64,000 nucleotides of DNA from Lawsonella clevelandensis (GTDB taxonomy: Bacteria > Actinomycetota > Actinomycetes > Mycobacteriales > Mycobacteriaceae). The notes beneath the pieces were generated by a model, which worked only from the letters and a program-made list of their open reading frames with translations, had not been told where the DNA came from and searched no databases. The position numbers and the translations under genes are program-made. This document shows, piece after piece, positions 8,562 through 19,290 of this stretch. Position 1 is the stretch's first letter. Each line of letters starts with the position of its first letter. The stretch is from NCBI RefSeq assembly GCF_001293125.1, contig NZ_CP009312.1, forward strand, positions 1,796,552-1,860,551, given 5' to 3'.

Positions 8562-10376
8562 TTGCGAGAATACACCGCGCCACTGGTCTACCGTGTGGAG
8601 CCCGACGAGTCGATCGTCGATTCGCTCTACCGGCAGTCCGAAGAAGCACCTGATCGTGTGCTCTTCCAGCGGCCTGTCCTCTCCGACTGGGTTGACGTTT
8701 CCGCTCGCCACTTCGCAGCAGAAGTTCGTGCGCTCTCCCGAGGCTGGATTAGCCTTGGAATCAGGCCGGGTGACCGCATCGCTTTACTGTCACAGACCCG
8801 CTACGAGTGGATGCTCTTCGCCTACTCTGTATGGAGCTGCGGAGCAGTTCTTGTCCCTATCTACCCCTCATCCTCCGCAGAACAGGTCCATCACATTTTA
8901 GAGGACTCTGGAGCACAATTCCTTGTCGTAGAAAACCCCCAGCACTTGGGAACTGTCCTGCACAAGGACAAGCCCGCAACGCTGCGGGATATCTACGTCA
9001 TCGATAAGTCCGCCACCGATCTCATCATCGCAGCCGGGCGTGGCGCAGTGGGATGCAATTTCGAACTTGACCGGCGTATCCGCTCCCTCAATGTGGAAAC
9101 TCTTGCCTGCATCATCTTCACCTCCGGGACAACTGGTAACCCCAAGGGGGTACAGATCTCCCACGGAAATCTCCTCCACGAGATCCGGGCATTAGGCGGC
9201 CGGCCGGTTGCACAGGATCCTTTGCAACCGGGAAAACGGGTTCTCAATTTTCTCCCGCTCGCCCACGTCTTCCAGTTGGCAATTTCACTCATGTGCATCG
9301 ATCGCGGCGTCACCCAAACCTACTGGTCTGACTTCAGCACAGTGCTCGAACAGTTCATGCGGTTCAAACCACACCTGTTCGTGGGTGTACCACGGGTTTA
9401 CGAGAAAATCGCGGAGGCGATGCGCCGCAAGTCACGGATCGCCGGCCCGCTGGGTGAATGGCTCTTCAACCACTCCTACCACAGTGCCATCAACTACTCG
9501 CGGATCGCTAGCAAAACGCGGATTTCGATATCCATGCGAGTACGCCACCAGTTTTATGATCGTCTCATTTACCGCTCACTTCGCGATACTCTGGGTGGCG
9601 AACTGCAGTGGGTTGTATCCGGTGGTGGCTCCCTCAGCAGTGAGCTCGCGCACTTCCTACACGGGGCGGGAGTGAACGTCTATGAAGGTTATGGGCTTAC
9701 CGAAACATCGGCCGCAATTACTGTCAATAGTCCAGGGGAGTGGCAGATCGGCTCCATCGGCCGTCCTCTTCCCGGCTGCTCCGTACGTATTGCCGACGAC
9801 GGGGAGGTTCTCCTCAAAGGCGGTATGGTCACGAGTGGCTACTGGCATAATGACGATGCCACCACCGCCGCCTTCGATAACGGCTGGTTGCACAGTGGAG
9901 ACCTCGGATCACTCGATCGCGAAGGTTACGTCTATATCACCGGGCGGAAGAAAGAAATTATCGTCACTGCCGGGGGGAAAAATGTGTCCCCAACCAGGCT
10001 GGAGACGGTGATCGACCGCTGCCCCCTCGTTAGCTATGCAGTCGTCATCGGTGATCGACGGAAATACATCAGCTGTCTCATCGCCCTCGATAGAGAAGCA
10101 GTGCGAGAATGGCTGCAGAGTAACGGCCGCGACCCCGACCTTCCCATCGACAAACTACAGCGCGACCCCGACGTGCGTCGCATTCTCCAAGATGCCATCG
10201 ATCGAGCTAACCAACAAGTGTCGAGAGCGGAGTCCATCAAGCGGTTCAGGATTCTGCCACGTGACCTCACCGAAGAAGATGGCGAACTGACAGCCACCCT
10301 GAAGCTCAAGCGCCACGCCATCAACCTGCATTTCCAAGATGAAATTGAGCAGATTTACCGGGGTAAGCGACGCTAG
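8562..10376 (+). CDS. Long-chain fatty acid-CoA ligase, FadD15 type
   Basis: 604 aa, an AMP-forming adenylating enzyme (ANL superfamily) that activates fatty acids to acyl-CoA through an acyl-AMP. The P-loop-like motif TSGTTGNPKG is present, as are YEGYGLTET, the hinge Asp in HSGDLG, and the C-terminal GRKKEIIVTAGGKNVSP with the catalytic Lys region. The start is the TTG at 8562: GGGAGGAG lies 8 nt upstream, and the resulting N-terminus MREYTAPL resembles the MREI start of mycobacterial FadD15. An in-frame TTG at 8541 has no ribosome binding site. The protein is full length. Proximity to uvrB is conserved order rather than a functional link. Confidence 0.92.
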   Translation: MREYTAPLVYRVEPDESIVDSLYRQSEEAPDRVLFQRPVLSDWVDVSARHFAAEVRALSRGWISLGIRPGDRIALLSQTRYEWMLFAYSVWSCGAVLVPIYPSSSAEQVHHILEDSGAQFLVVENPQHLGTVLHKDKPATLRDIYVIDKSATDLIIAAGRGAVGCNFELDRRIRSLNVETLACIIFTSGTTGNPKGVQISHGNLLHEIRALGGRPVAQDPLQPGKRVLNFLPLAHVFQLAISLMCIDRGVTQTYWSDFSTVLEQFMRFKPHLFVGVPRVYEKIAEAMRRKSRIAGPLGEWLFNHSYHSAINYSRIASKTRISISMRVRHQFYDRLIYRSLRDTLGGELQWVVSGGGSLSSELAHFLHGAGVNVYEGYGLTETSAAITVNSPGEWQIGSIGRPLPGCSVRIADDGEVLLKGGMVTSGYWHNDDATTAAFDNGWLHSGDLGSLDREGYVYITGRKKEIIVTAGGKNVSPTRLETVIDRCPLVSYAVVIGDRRKYISCLIALDREAVREWLQSNGRDPDLPIDKLQRDPDVRRILQDAIDRANQQVSRAESIKRFRILPRDLTEEDGELTATLKLKRHAINLHFQDEIEQIYRGKRR

Positions 10377-10430
10377 ATAGCGCGCGGTAGCATGGAGGAG
10401 ACCCCATCCCTAGGCATGGAAGGATACGGC

Positions 10431-12629
10431 GTGGCCTTCGCGACCGAACACCCTGACCTCCCCGAATCCGGTTACCGGCCGGTCGGCGAGATCCTCCGTA
10501 CCTCCCAGCCCTTCCACGTCAAAAGCCCCTTCCAACCCGCCGGCGACCAACCGACCGCAATCGCAGAGCTCGCCTACCGAATCAACCGTGGAGACAGGGA
10601 CACTGTGCTGATGGGCGCCACGGGTACCGGAAAATCGGCCACCGCGGCCTGGCTCATCGAACAGGTTCAGCGCCCCACCTTGGTCATGGCCCCAAATAAG
10701 ACGCTGGCAGCACAGCTCGCCAACGAACTACGCACCCTCCTGCCGAATAACGCAGTTGAGTACTTCGTCTCCTACTACGACTACTACCAACCCGAAGCGT
10801 ATATCGCGCAAACTGACACGTATATCGAAAAAGACTCCTCCATCAACGAAGATGTGGAACGGCTCCGTCACTCGGCCACCATGAGTTTGCTATCTCGTCG
10901 AGACGTCGTCGTTGTCGCATCCGTCTCCTGCATTTACGGCTTAGGCACTCCCCAGTCCTACCTTGACCGGTCTATTCTGCTGCGTGTCGGCGACGAACTC
11001 GACCGTGATGAATTCATCAAACTACTCGTGGAGATCCAGTACGACCGTAACGACATCGCTTTTAGCCGTGGCGTTTTCCGAGTCAAAGGCGACACTATCG
11101 ACATCATCCCTGCCTATGAAGAGCTCGCCGTACGCATTGAGTTTTTCGGAGACGAGATTGACGGCCTCTACTATCTCAACCCACTCACCGGTGACATCGT
11201 CCGCCCGGTGGACGACCTCCACATTTTCCCGGCCACCCACTACGTGGCCGGTCCGGAACGGATGAAAGAAGCCATCGAGGGAATTCAGCAAGAACTCGAT
11301 AGTCGCCTGCAACAGTTGGAGTCCACCGGCAAACTGCTGGAAGCACAACGCCTCCGCATGCGCACCACCTACGACATCGAAATGATGGAGCAGATGGGCT
11401 TCTGCTCTGGTATCGAAAACTACTCTCGGCATATCGACGGACGTGGCCCTGGAACCCCGCCTGCCACATTGCTCGACTATTTCCCGGACGACTTCCTCAC
11501 CATCATTGACGAGTCACACGTTACCGTTCCCCAAATCGGTGGCATGTTCGAAGGCGACATGAGCCGCAAACGCAACCTGGTCGAGTACGGGTTCCGGCTG
11601 CCCTCTGCACTCGACAACCGACCGCTCACCTTCGACGAATTCGAAGCACGCGTTGGACAGACCGTCTACATGTCCGCGACCCCCGGCCCCTTCGAACTTG
11701 AGGCATCCCATGGGGAGGTAGTCGAACAGGTTATTCGCCCCACCGGACTCGTCGACCCCAAAGTAGTCGTGAAACCCACCAAGGGACAGATCGATGACCT
11801 CCTCGGAGAAATCCGGGAACGAACCGCCCGAGACGAGCGTATTCTCGTCACCACACTGACGAAAAAGATGGCGGAAGACCTCACCGACTATCTCCTGGAG
11901 AGGGGAATACGTGTACGCTATCTCCATTCTGACATCGATACACTGCGGCGCGTCGAACTGCTCCGCCAGTTACGACTTGGTTCCTATGACGTACTGGTCG
12001 GTATTAACTTGCTCAGGGAAGGTCTCGACCTTCCGGAAGTTTCTCTCGTGGCGATTCTCGACGCCGATAAGGAAGGATTCCTCCGATCCCGCACCTCCCT
12101 GATCCAGACAATTGGTCGTGCCGCCCGAAACGTCAGTGGTGAAGTGCACATGTATGCGGACTCCATCACCGACTCGATGCGGGACGCTATTGACGAGACA
12201 GAGCGGCGTCGGGCCAAACAGATTGCGTATAACGAGGAGCACGGGATCGATCCGCAGCCGCTTCGCAAACAGATTACGGATATCCTCGATGAGCTCTATG
12301 ACGACCTCGATGACTCCACTGAAACTTCTGCTCATGAGATGAAAAAGGGCTCTCGGTTAGCGGCTCGCACCCAACAACATGCGCAGCGCGGCAAACTCGA
12401 TTCCGCGGGGAAGCGCGGTACTGGTGGGGATAGTGCGGTGCCGGGACTGGAAAACCTGGACACTGCACATATGCCGCGAAAGCGCATGGAAGCTCTTATC
12501 GCTGAACTTACAGACCAGATGGCGACAGCAGCGCGTGATCTCCAGTTTGAGATCGCTGCCCGCCTCCGGGACGAGATTGCGGATCTCAAACGGGAAGTGC
12601 ACCACATGGAAGAAGCCGGAATCGAGTAA
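10431..12629 (+). CDS. uvrB: Excinuclease ABC subunit B
   Basis: About 732 aa. UvrB is loaded on damaged DNA by UvrA and then recruits UvrC in nucleotide excision repair. Visible parts: Walker [14 protein letters not shown], the damage-probing beta-hairpin [21 protein letters not shown], the DESH helicase motif in [17 protein letters not shown], the motif VI region QTIGRAARN, and the C-terminal UVR coiled coil ([25 protein letters not shown]) that binds UvrC. The preferred start is GTG at 10431, giving MAFATEHP as in mycobacteria, with GAAGGA just upstream. An in-frame ATG at 10392 would add 13 residues. uvrA follows after an oppositely oriented gene. Confidence 0.96.
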   Translation: MAFATEHPDLPESGYRPVGEILRTSQPFHVKSPFQPAGDQPTAIAELAYRINRGDRDTVLMGATGTGKSATAAWLIEQVQRPTLVMAPNKTLAAQLANELRTLLPNNAVEYFVSYYDYYQPEAYIAQTDTYIEKDSSINEDVERLRHSATMSLLSRRDVVVVASVSCIYGLGTPQSYLDRSILLRVGDELDRDEFIKLLVEIQYDRNDIAFSRGVFRVKGDTIDIIPAYEELAVRIEFFGDEIDGLYYLNPLTGDIVRPVDDLHIFPATHYVAGPERMKEAIEGIQQELDSRLQQLESTGKLLEAQRLRMRTTYDIEMMEQMGFCSGIENYSRHIDGRGPGTPPATLLDYFPDDFLTIIDESHVTVPQIGGMFEGDMSRKRNLVEYGFRLPSALDNRPLTFDEFEARVGQTVYMSATPGPFELEASHGEVVEQVIRPTGLVDPKVVVKPTKGQIDDLLGEIRERTARDERILVTTLTKKMAEDLTDYLLERGIRVRYLHSDIDTLRRVELLRQLRLGSYDVLVGINLLREGLDLPEVSLVAILDADKEGFLRSRTSLIQTIGRAARNVSGEVHMYADSITDSMRDAIDETERRRAKQIAYNEEHGIDPQPLRKQITDILDELYDDLDDSTETSAHEMKKGSRLAARTQQHAQRGKLDSAGKRGTGGDSAVPGLENLDTAHMPRKRMEALIAELTDQMATAARDLQFEIAARLRDEIADLKREVHHMEEAGIE

Positions 12630-12662
12630 CCGCCGCTGCTAGTTCAGCATACCGCCGGTCTC

Positions 12663-12682
12663 TCACTGCACTGCGGCAGTGA
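12663..12682. terminator. Hairpin between convergent uvrB and HelD-like genes
   Basis: TCACTGC at 12663-12669 pairs with GCAGTGA at 12676-12682 around a 6-nt loop, in the 54-bp gap between two converging genes. There is no T-run on either side, so it is at most a weak bidirectional terminator. Confidence 0.4.
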
Positions 12683-12683
12683 A

Positions 12684-15035
12684 CTACTCCACCAGCGCAG
12701 ACAGGCAGTAGGGGAGTTCCCCCTCATGGACCACGGCAAGCGCTTGGGTAGCACGCGTCATCGCCACAAAAAGATCGTTGAGACCTTGTGGAGACGCCTC
12801 CACTATTCCGACTGGATCAGTGACAATAACGTAGTCGTACTCTAGTCCCTTCGCTTCCTGCACTAGGGATACTGGTGCTCCCACAAGTGTTTCAAGCGCT
12901 TGCCCTGAAGATTCCTCCATCAGCGCACTCATCACAGTAGGGGATACCAGTATGCCGCAGCTACGGCGCTCTTCTGCGAAGAGGTGTGCGAGTTCCTGTA
13001 CGGTGCGCTGCAGCACCGTACTCCAGCGCTCGTCACCACGATCAACGAGCTCCACCTCATGCTGCGAGCTGCGGATGGAACGAGGTAGGCGTGCCGTTGG
13101 ATTGATTTCCGCCAATACGCCCTGACTCGCTTCCATAATCTGCCGGGTCGTTCGGTAATTGACCGACAGTGTGAACGAACACCAGCGGTTTTTCACATAG
13201 GGGGAGAGCGCGTCTTCCCAGTGTTCCACTCCAGCTGGGTTGGACGTCTGTGCCGTATCGCCAACAATCGTCATCCACCGGTTTGGTGAACGACGCATCA
13301 CCATGCGCCATGCGAGCGGAGAGAGTTCCTGTGCCTCATCGATAATGACATGCCCAAAGGCCCATTCGCGGTCCTGGGCGGCACGCTCTGCAGTAGTGAG
13401 AAAGGAGTGATGCGTGTGGCGATCAGCCAGCCGGCGAGCGTCGATAATGTCATAGGCAGCGAGAATTTCGCTATCGGATTCATCCTCGAATTCGAGAGAT
13501 GCAGACGCCTTGAGAATGTCGAGGGCATCCTGTGCATCCTCCACCATCTGCCGCCAATTATCACCAGAGGCAGCAGTTGCCCGGGCACGCGGTGGGCATC
13601 CCAACTGTTCTGCCGCCTCATCGAGGAGCGGTACGTCTGCTACAGTGAACGGGTTTCCCGTTGGCCGTAACAGAAAGTCAACATCGCCAGTGGGGAGAAT
13701 ACCCGTGCAGGCTTCTTCTGCATGTTCTCTTTCCGTGAGCAGCCGCTCCACCACGTGCTTGGCAGTCAAGATGGGCCAGTGTTCAGTGACCAGAGATTGT
13801 ACTTCGGGGGAGTGCAGCAGGTCCTCCGTTAAATCCGCAATATCGGAGCGGGACAGCAGCATACCGGGGTGGTCCGGACGTTCGGGGTCGGTGCCAATCT
13901 CCGCCGCATAAGCCTCCACGATCTCCTCAACCAGCGTGTCATGGAACAACTGCCGTGCTCGATTATGGGGCCGCCGACTGGAGCGTGCCCGCCCGCGTGC
14001 CCGCCGAGTCATGCGGGGGGTAACAGAGAATGGTGTGCCATCAACATGGATGGTGATGGGTTCTTCTAGCACTGTCTGCCACGCTCGAATGGCCTGCTTG
14101 AGGACATCGACCATGAGCAACGACCCCTTGACTTCTTGCGTAGCTAGGCTATCTTCAGCTCGTGCAGTCACGCCAGGGAACATATCTCCCAGGGTCATAA
14201 GCACTACGCCTGTCTCGCCCAGTGAGGGGAGCACATGGTTGATGTAGCGCAGGAAGGTGTCGTTAGGTCCGATGATGAGTACACCAGAGCGCTCTAGGAC
14301 AGAGCGGAAGGTGTACAGCAAATATGCGGCACGATGCAGCGCAACAGCAGTTTTACCGGTACCTGGGCCACCCTCCACCACGACAACGCCGCGATGCTCG
14401 CAGCGAATAATTTCGTCCTGTTCCCGCTGGATCGTCGCCACAATATCTGTCATATGGCCGGTACGGGGCGCGTTAAGCGCCTTTAATAGTGCGGACTCAG
14501 AAGCGACACCGTCCGCCATGTCCTGTGGATTGGGATAACCAGTGGGGGTATCGCCATGCATCAAAAACTCGTCCGAAAGGGACGTGAGTTTACGACCCAA
14601 CGAATGGATAGTGCGCCGGCGCCACACCCCCTCAGGGCGCGCGGTAGTTGCCAGATAGTAGGGGCGTGCTAAGGGGGCCCGCCAATCTACTAACATGGGG
14701 CGACAGTCTTGGTCATTGTCCAGCAGACCCATGCGGCCGATATAGCGAGTCGCCTCTGCCTCTATATGAGAGTCGTCAATTGCGTCAGGAACGATGTCAA
14801 CTCGCCCGAAGCAGAGCCCGGCCTGCGACTCGTCAATGGCACGAATCTGGGACGTATAGAGCGCGTTGTACGATTCTCGTTCACTGCGTGCTTGCGGAGT
14901 ACCCCCAGATTGGGCTAGCACAGCCTGCAGTTTGGCCACAGTAGCTGCACGTTCTTCCTCTGCTAACTGGTAGATGGCCGCCAAATACTGCTCTTCGGCA
15001 TCCCAAGAGTCGGGCAGAGGGAGGGGAGTCGGCAC
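12684..15035 (-). CDS. HelD-type UvrD-like ATPase (RNA polymerase recycling factor)
   Basis: 783 aa from the preferred start. It has all superfamily 1 helicase motifs: GGPGTGKTAVALHRAAYLLY (Walker A), VIIDEAQEL (Walker B), GDTAQT, SVNYRTTRQ, EAKGLEYDYVIV and VAMTRATQAL. The N-terminus is a charged helical segment (AEEERAATVAKLQAVL), as in HelD proteins that reach into RNA polymerase, rather than the DNA-helicase arrangement of UvrD or PcrA. Actinobacterial HelD/HelR proteins release stalled RNA polymerase from nucleic acid, and some reduce rifampicin sensitivity. The start chosen is GTG at 15035, with AAGGAG 7 nt upstream; the open frame extends 23 codons further. It lies between uvrB and uvrA on the opposite strand. 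HelD assignment is likely; a DNA repair helicase is the alternative. Confidence 0.8.
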   Translation of the reverse strand: MPTPLPLPDSWDAEEQYLAAIYQLAEEERAATVAKLQAVLAQSGGTPQARSERESYNALYTSQIRAIDESQAGLCFGRVDIVPDAIDDSHIEAEATRYIGRMGLLDNDQDCRPMLVDWRAPLARPYYLATTARPEGVWRRRTIHSLGRKLTSLSDEFLMHGDTPTGYPNPQDMADGVASESALLKALNAPRTGHMTDIVATIQREQDEIIRCEHRGVVVVEGGPGTGKTAVALHRAAYLLYTFRSVLERSGVLIIGPNDTFLRYINHVLPSLGETGVVLMTLGDMFPGVTARAEDSLATQEVKGSLLMVDVLKQAIRAWQTVLEEPITIHVDGTPFSVTPRMTRRARGRARSSRRPHNRARQLFHDTLVEEIVEAYAAEIGTDPERPDHPGMLLSRSDIADLTEDLLHSPEVQSLVTEHWPILTAKHVVERLLTEREHAEEACTGILPTGDVDFLLRPTGNPFTVADVPLLDEAAEQLGCPPRARATAASGDNWRQMVEDAQDALDILKASASLEFEDESDSEILAAYDIIDARRLADRHTHHSFLTTAERAAQDREWAFGHVIIDEAQELSPLAWRMVMRRSPNRWMTIVGDTAQTSNPAGVEHWEDALSPYVKNRWCSFTLSVNYRTTRQIMEASQGVLAEINPTARLPRSIRSSQHEVELVDRGDERWSTVLQRTVQELAHLFAEERRSCGILVSPTVMSALMEESSGQALETLVGAPVSLVQEAKGLEYDYVIVTDPVGIVEASPQGLNDLFVAMTRATQALAVVHEGELPYCLSALVE

Positions 15036-15258
15036 GAACACACTCCTTACACAAATAGCTGTAGTCACGTCATCTGCAGAGCAGCGGGTAACGCCACACA
15101 ACAAGACAATCCATTATTCCAGATCCCTACCGGCGGATCACTACTACACCCACAGTGTACGTTTCTGACACCGGACTGCTGGCTACTAGCGAACATGCTG
15201 AGAGGTTGTTTGACGAGGTCGTTACCATGAAAGGGAGAAGCTCACAGAAGGAGGACAG

Positions 15259-18120
15259 ATGGCGGAACGCCTGGTCGTGAGGGGTGCGCGCGAACATAAC
15301 TTGAAAGGTGTTGACCTCGACCTGCCCCGCGATGCGTTCATCTGCTTCACCGGTCTTTCGGGTTCCGGCAAGTCCTCCCTCGCTTTCGACACCATCTTTG
15401 CGGAGGGACAACGCCGTTACGTGGAGTCCCTTTCTGCCTATGCGCGGCAGTTCCTAGGGCAGATGGACAAGCCTGACGTTGAGATCATCGAGGGGTTGTC
15501 CCCGGCAGTATCTATCGATCAAAAGGCGACCAATCGTAATCCCCGCTCGACAGTGGGCACCATCACCGAAATCTACGATTATCTACGACTGCTCTATGCG
15601 CGTGCCGGTACTGCACACTGCCCAGAGTGTGGTGCAGTTATTTCCCGGCAGACTCCCCAGCAGATTGTCGACCAAGTGCTGGAACTACCAGAACGGGAGA
15701 AATTCCAGATTCTAGCTCCGGTGGCGCGTACCCGAAAAGGTGAGTTTCACGATCTCTTTAGCCGTCTTCAAAGCGAAGGTTTCGCGCGGGTTCGAGTAGA
15801 TGGGCGCATCTATTCACTGAGTGAGCCTCCTGTTTTAAAAAAGCAAGAGAAGCACGATATCGACGTCGTTGTTGACCGCATGATGGTGAAGGCATCAGCA
15901 AAGCAGCGTCTGACTGATTCCATTGAAACAGCGTTAAATCTGGCGAACGGCATTGTCGTCATCGAATGCGTTGACAAAGCTGAGGATGATCCGGACCGCA
16001 TGATGCGTTTCTCGGAGCGAATGGCGTGTCCGAATGGTCACCGTCTCGACCTTGACGAACTGGAGCCCCGCTCGTTTTCCTTTAACTCCCCGTATGGCGC
16101 CTGTCCAGACTGTGATGGGTTGGGATCGCACATGAAGCTCGATCCTGCACTCATTGTGCAGGATGGGGACAAGAGCCTGTCAGAGGGGGCGGTTTTGCCG
16201 TGGGCGTATGGTGCTAACCAAAGCTACTTCCAAAAGCTGTTGGGTGGCCTTGCGGAGGCCATGGGCTTTTCTATGGACACTCCCTGGGATGAGCTCACCG
16301 CTGCACAACGCAAGGCAGTGTTGTACGGATCGTCTCACGAAGTGCATGTGAGTTATAAGAATCGGTTCGGTCGGCGCCGCAGTTATAACGCCCCCTTCGA
16401 GGGTGTCATTCCTTATATCAACCGTAAGCTCGAGTACACCGATTCGGAAAGTCTGAAAGATCGCTACCAGTCATTTATGCGGCCGGTGCCGTGTGAGTCT
16501 TGCCAGGGGAAGCGCCTGCGTCCCGAGATTTTGGCGGTTATTCTTGCTACGGATGATGGTCGTGAACTCAATATTGCGGATATGACTGATCTTTCGATTG
16601 ACGAGTGTCTGGAGGTCATCAATCATCTTCAGCTCGGGAGTCGGGAAGCTGCGATTGCACACAGTATTATCAAGGAAGTTCGTGCTCGCCTCCAGTTCCT
16701 GCTGGATGTGGGGCTTAACTACCTGACACTGTCCCGTGCCGCAGCCAGTCTGTCTGGAGGGGAAGCGCAGCGTATCCGGCTTGCCACCCAGATTGGATCA
16801 GGGCTGGCGGGCGTTCTGTATGTACTCGATGAGCCGTCAATTGGGCTGCATCAACGGGATAATCGCAAGCTTATTGCTACTCTTAAACGCCTCCGCGATC
16901 TCGGAAACACCCTCATTGTCGTGGAGCACGACGAGGAGACTATGCAGGAAGCCGATTGGGTTGTTGACATTGGCCCAGGAGCAGGCGAATTTGGCGGAGA
17001 GATTGTCCATTCAGGGTCCTATGAGGATCTTCTGAAGGCAGAGAATTCGCTGACTGGTGCCTATTTGTCGGGACGGCGCACTATTCCAGTACCTGCTGTT
17101 CGGCGTCCAATAGATACAGATCGGATGCTTACTGTTGTGGATGCGCGTGAGAATAACTTGCAGCATATTGATGTGCAGTTCCCGCTGGGCGTGCTGACCT
17201 GCGTCACCGGTGTCTCTGGCTCTGGTAAGTCGACCTTGGTGAACGACATTCTTGCCACCGCCTTAGCGAATGAGCTTAACCATGCCCGGCAGGTGCCGGG
17301 CTCTCATAAGCGGATTGAAGGTCTGGAGCACCTGGACAAATTGGTACAGGTCGATCAGTCGCCTATTGGGCGTACTCCACGGTCCAACCCGGCAACCTAT
17401 ACCGGAGTCTTTGACAAGATACGTGGGCTTTTTGCCGCTACTCCTGATGCCAAAATGCGGGGCTACAAACCCGGTCGCTTCTCCTTCAATGTGAAGGGAG
17501 GACGGTGTGAAGCCTGTCATGGTGATGGCACGATCAAAATCGAGATGAACTTCCTCCCGGATGTCTACGTTCCGTGTGAAGTCTGCCATGGTCATCGCTA
17601 TAACCGGGAGACGCTGGAGGTGTGCTACAAGGGCAAGAACATCTCTGAGGTGTTGGATATGCCCATTGTTGAGGCTGCTGAGTTCTTTAAGCCCATCACG
17701 AGTATCCACCGTTATCTCAGCACACTGGTGGATGTGGGCTTGGGATATGTGCGGTTAGGGCAGCCTGCCACCTCACTGTCTGGGGGTGAAGCGCAACGTG
17801 TGAAGTTGGCTGCTGAACTGCAAAAGCGCTCAACTGGGAGCACGGTATATATTCTTGACGAACCGACTACCGGTCTGCACTTTGAAGACATCCGTAAGTT
17901 GCTCGACGTCATCAACGGTCTGGTTGATAAGGGCAATACGGTTATTGTCATTGAGCATAATCTTGACGTCATTAAGTCTGCAGATTGGGTCATTGATCTC
18001 GGGCCCGAAGGCGGATCCGGCGGCGGTCGCATTGTGGCAGCGGGAACGCCCGAAGAAATCGCGCAGGTTCCGGAGTCCTTCACTGGGCAGTTTTTGGCAG
18101 AGATGTTTACCTCGTCGTAG
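15259..18120 (+). CDS. uvrA: Excinuclease ABC subunit A
   Basis: 953 aa, full length. An ABC-type ATPase that forms a dimer, scans DNA for bulky damage and loads UvrB. Two ATPase halves are seen: Walker [17 protein letters not shown] near residue 35 with signature [14 protein letters not shown], and Walker [16 protein letters not shown] near residue 650 with [15 protein letters not shown]. The second zinc module (CEACHGDG...CEVCHG) is intact. In the first, ACPNGH replaces one Cys pair, which is normal in actinobacteria. The ATG at 15259 follows AGAAGGAGGA. No convincing LexA box was found in the 223-bp upstream gap. The infC promoter begins 39 bp after its stop. Confidence 0.97.
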   Translation: MAERLVVRGAREHNLKGVDLDLPRDAFICFTGLSGSGKSSLAFDTIFAEGQRRYVESLSAYARQFLGQMDKPDVEIIEGLSPAVSIDQKATNRNPRSTVGTITEIYDYLRLLYARAGTAHCPECGAVISRQTPQQIVDQVLELPEREKFQILAPVARTRKGEFHDLFSRLQSEGFARVRVDGRIYSLSEPPVLKKQEKHDIDVVVDRMMVKASAKQRLTDSIETALNLANGIVVIECVDKAEDDPDRMMRFSERMACPNGHRLDLDELEPRSFSFNSPYGACPDCDGLGSHMKLDPALIVQDGDKSLSEGAVLPWAYGANQSYFQKLLGGLAEAMGFSMDTPWDELTAAQRKAVLYGSSHEVHVSYKNRFGRRRSYNAPFEGVIPYINRKLEYTDSESLKDRYQSFMRPVPCESCQGKRLRPEILAVILATDDGRELNIADMTDLSIDECLEVINHLQLGSREAAIAHSIIKEVRARLQFLLDVGLNYLTLSRAAASLSGGEAQRIRLATQIGSGLAGVLYVLDEPSIGLHQRDNRKLIATLKRLRDLGNTLIVVEHDEETMQEADWVVDIGPGAGEFGGEIVHSGSYEDLLKAENSLTGAYLSGRRTIPVPAVRRPIDTDRMLTVVDARENNLQHIDVQFPLGVLTCVTGVSGSGKSTLVNDILATALANELNHARQVPGSHKRIEGLEHLDKLVQVDQSPIGRTPRSNPATYTGVFDKIRGLFAATPDAKMRGYKPGRFSFNVKGGRCEACHGDGTIKIEMNFLPDVYVPCEVCHGHRYNRETLEVCYKGKNISEVLDMPIVEAAEFFKPITSIHRYLSTLVDVGLGYVRLGQPATSLSGGEAQRVKLAAELQKRSTGSTVYILDEPTTGLHFEDIRKLLDVINGLVDKGNTVIVIEHNLDVIKSADWVIDLGPEGGSGGGRIVAAGTPEEIAQVPESFTGQFLAEMFTSS

Positions 18121-18159
18121 AAGAGAGACTATTCGCGTGCTACGGCGAGTAGCGCCGAA

Positions 18160-18188
18160 TTGGTATTCCCGGGCTTTTTCGGTAAACT
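18160..18188 (+). promoter_or_regulatory. Promoter for the infC-rpmI-rplT operon
   Basis: TTGGTA at 18160-18165, 17-nt spacer, TAAACT at 18183-18188. Good fit to the actinobacterial housekeeping sigma consensus. Transcription would start near 18195, giving an unusually long leader of about 235 nt before infC. Confidence 0.6.
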
Positions 18189-18194
18189 AGTCAC

Positions 18195-18429
18195 TAAGAC
18201 CGTCTGAAGTATGCTTCAGAAGCAAGTGGAGTCCCATCCCACCAGTCGACGTCAGGAGCGTAGCTCCGATTGTTTCCTGGTCCGTTAGGTCCCTTCCCCG
18301 TATGCGTCGGGTGGTGAGGATAGTAACGGTCGATGGGCCCTGCCGGTAGCAAGACTGCCGCAGGGCTTTTTTCGTGGATGCTATGGGATACACTTCGGTC
18401 ACCAGAATCCGAACTATTGAGGAGTCCCC
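18195..18429 (+). promoter_or_regulatory. Structured infC leader with attenuator-like terminator
   Basis: The ~235-nt leader contains a hairpin CTGAAG-TATG-CTTCAG (18204-18219), a hairpin GGAGC-GTA-GCTCC (18255-18267), and a terminator: GCCCTG at 18337-18342 pairs with CAGGGC at 18361-18366, with an inner CGGTAG/CTGCCG stem, followed by six T at 18367-18372. A terminator between promoter and infC implies regulated read-through. Leaders that control infC-rpmI-rplT by attenuation are known in Firmicutes, with L20 as the effector. Here the regulator is inferred, not seen. GAGGAG at 18419-18424 is the ribosome binding site. Confidence 0.65.
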
Positions 18430-18975
18430 ATCAGCAATCAAGACGCCCGCATTAATGAGCGAATCCGTGTTCCCGAAGTCCGCCTGGTAGGTCCCAACGG
18501 GGAACAGGTGGGCATTGTAGGTGTGGAGCAGGCTCTCAAGCTGGCGTACGAGGCTGACCTCGACCTGGTCGAGGTTGCTCCCAATGCTCACCCGCCCGTG
18601 TGCAAGATTATGGACTACGGCAAGTTCAAGTACGAGGCTGCGCAGAAAGCTCGCGAAGCCCGCAAGAACCAGCAGCAGACCGTGATCAAGGAGCAGAAGC
18701 TTCGTCCCAAGATCGACGACCACGACTACGAGACCAAGAAGGGAAACGTTGTTCGTTTCCTCAATAAAGGCTCCAAGGTCAAGGTGACCATCATGTTCCG
18801 CGGACGTGAGCAATCTCGTCCTGAACTGGGCTACCGCCTTCTCGAACGTCTTGCCAATGACGTCGAAGAGTACGGCTTTGTCGAGGCTCGCCCGAAACAA
18901 GATGGCCGCAATATGACGATGGTTATTGCTCCCCACCGCGGGAAGAAGACTCGTCAGCAGGCTGGAGAAGACTAA
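18430..18975 (+). CDS. infC: Translation initiation factor IF-3 (ATC start)
   Basis: 181 aa from ATC at 18430. IF-3 binds the 30S subunit and enforces accurate start codon choice. The N-domain ([30 protein letters not shown]), the lysine-rich linker ([19 protein letters not shown]) and the C-domain ([18 protein letters not shown]...[18 protein letters not shown]) are all present. No ATG, GTG or TTG can supply the conserved N-domain: the first standard start is 26 codons in and would delete half of it. ATC with GAGGAG 5 nt upstream fits the known rule that infC uses a rare start codon, so that IF-3 represses its own translation. rpmI and rplT follow. Confidence 0.92.
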   Translation: MSNQDARINERIRVPEVRLVGPNGEQVGIVGVEQALKLAYEADLDLVEVAPNAHPPVCKIMDYGKFKYEAAQKAREARKNQQQTVIKEQKLRPKIDDHDYETKKGNVVRFLNKGSKVKVTIMFRGREQSRPELGYRLLERLANDVEEYGFVEARPKQDGRNMTMVIAPHRGKKTRQQAGED

Positions 18976-19042
18976 CTTCGGTTGGCTCTCCGCCCCATGG
19001 ATCCCCCGATCAGCCCCTGATCACGAGAAGAACTGAGGAATA

Positions 19043-19234
19043 ATGCCTAAGCAGAAGACCCACAAGGGAACCGCTAAGCGCTTCAAGAAGACCGGTAGCG
19101 GCAAACTCTCCCGCGAGATGGCCAACAAGCGCCACCTCCTGGAGCACAAGTCCTCCCGTCGCACCCGTCGCATTTCCGGCACCACTGACGTTGCCACCGC
19201 TGACGTGAAGCGCATTAAGCGCCTCCTCGGCTAA
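19043..19234 (+). CDS. rpmI: 50S ribosomal protein L35
   Basis: 63 aa, normal length. Very basic, with the family start [24 protein letters not shown] and the conserved [14 protein letters not shown] core. The ATG at 19043 follows GAGGAA. It is the second gene of the infC-rpmI-rplT operon, 67 bp after infC, so it shares the infC leader control. A structural component of the large subunit. Confidence 0.97.
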   Translation: MPKQKTHKGTAKRFKKTGSGKLSREMANKRHLLEHKSSRRTRRISGTTDVATADVKRIKRLLG

Positions 19235-19290
19235 CACTTAGCCAGCACACCAAGACTTTTTTATCCCCTAACAATCGACAGGATGACATC

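Noticed and set aside
15036..15258. Possible LexA (SOS) box upstream of uvrA
   Set aside because: CGAACATG near 15188 is only a half-site; no paired GTTCG at the correct spacing.
18211..18288. Possible 25-residue leader peptide in the infC leader
   Set aside because: An ATG opens a short frame, but there is no Shine-Dalgarno sequence and no run of regulatory codons, and the ATG is in the loop of a hairpin.
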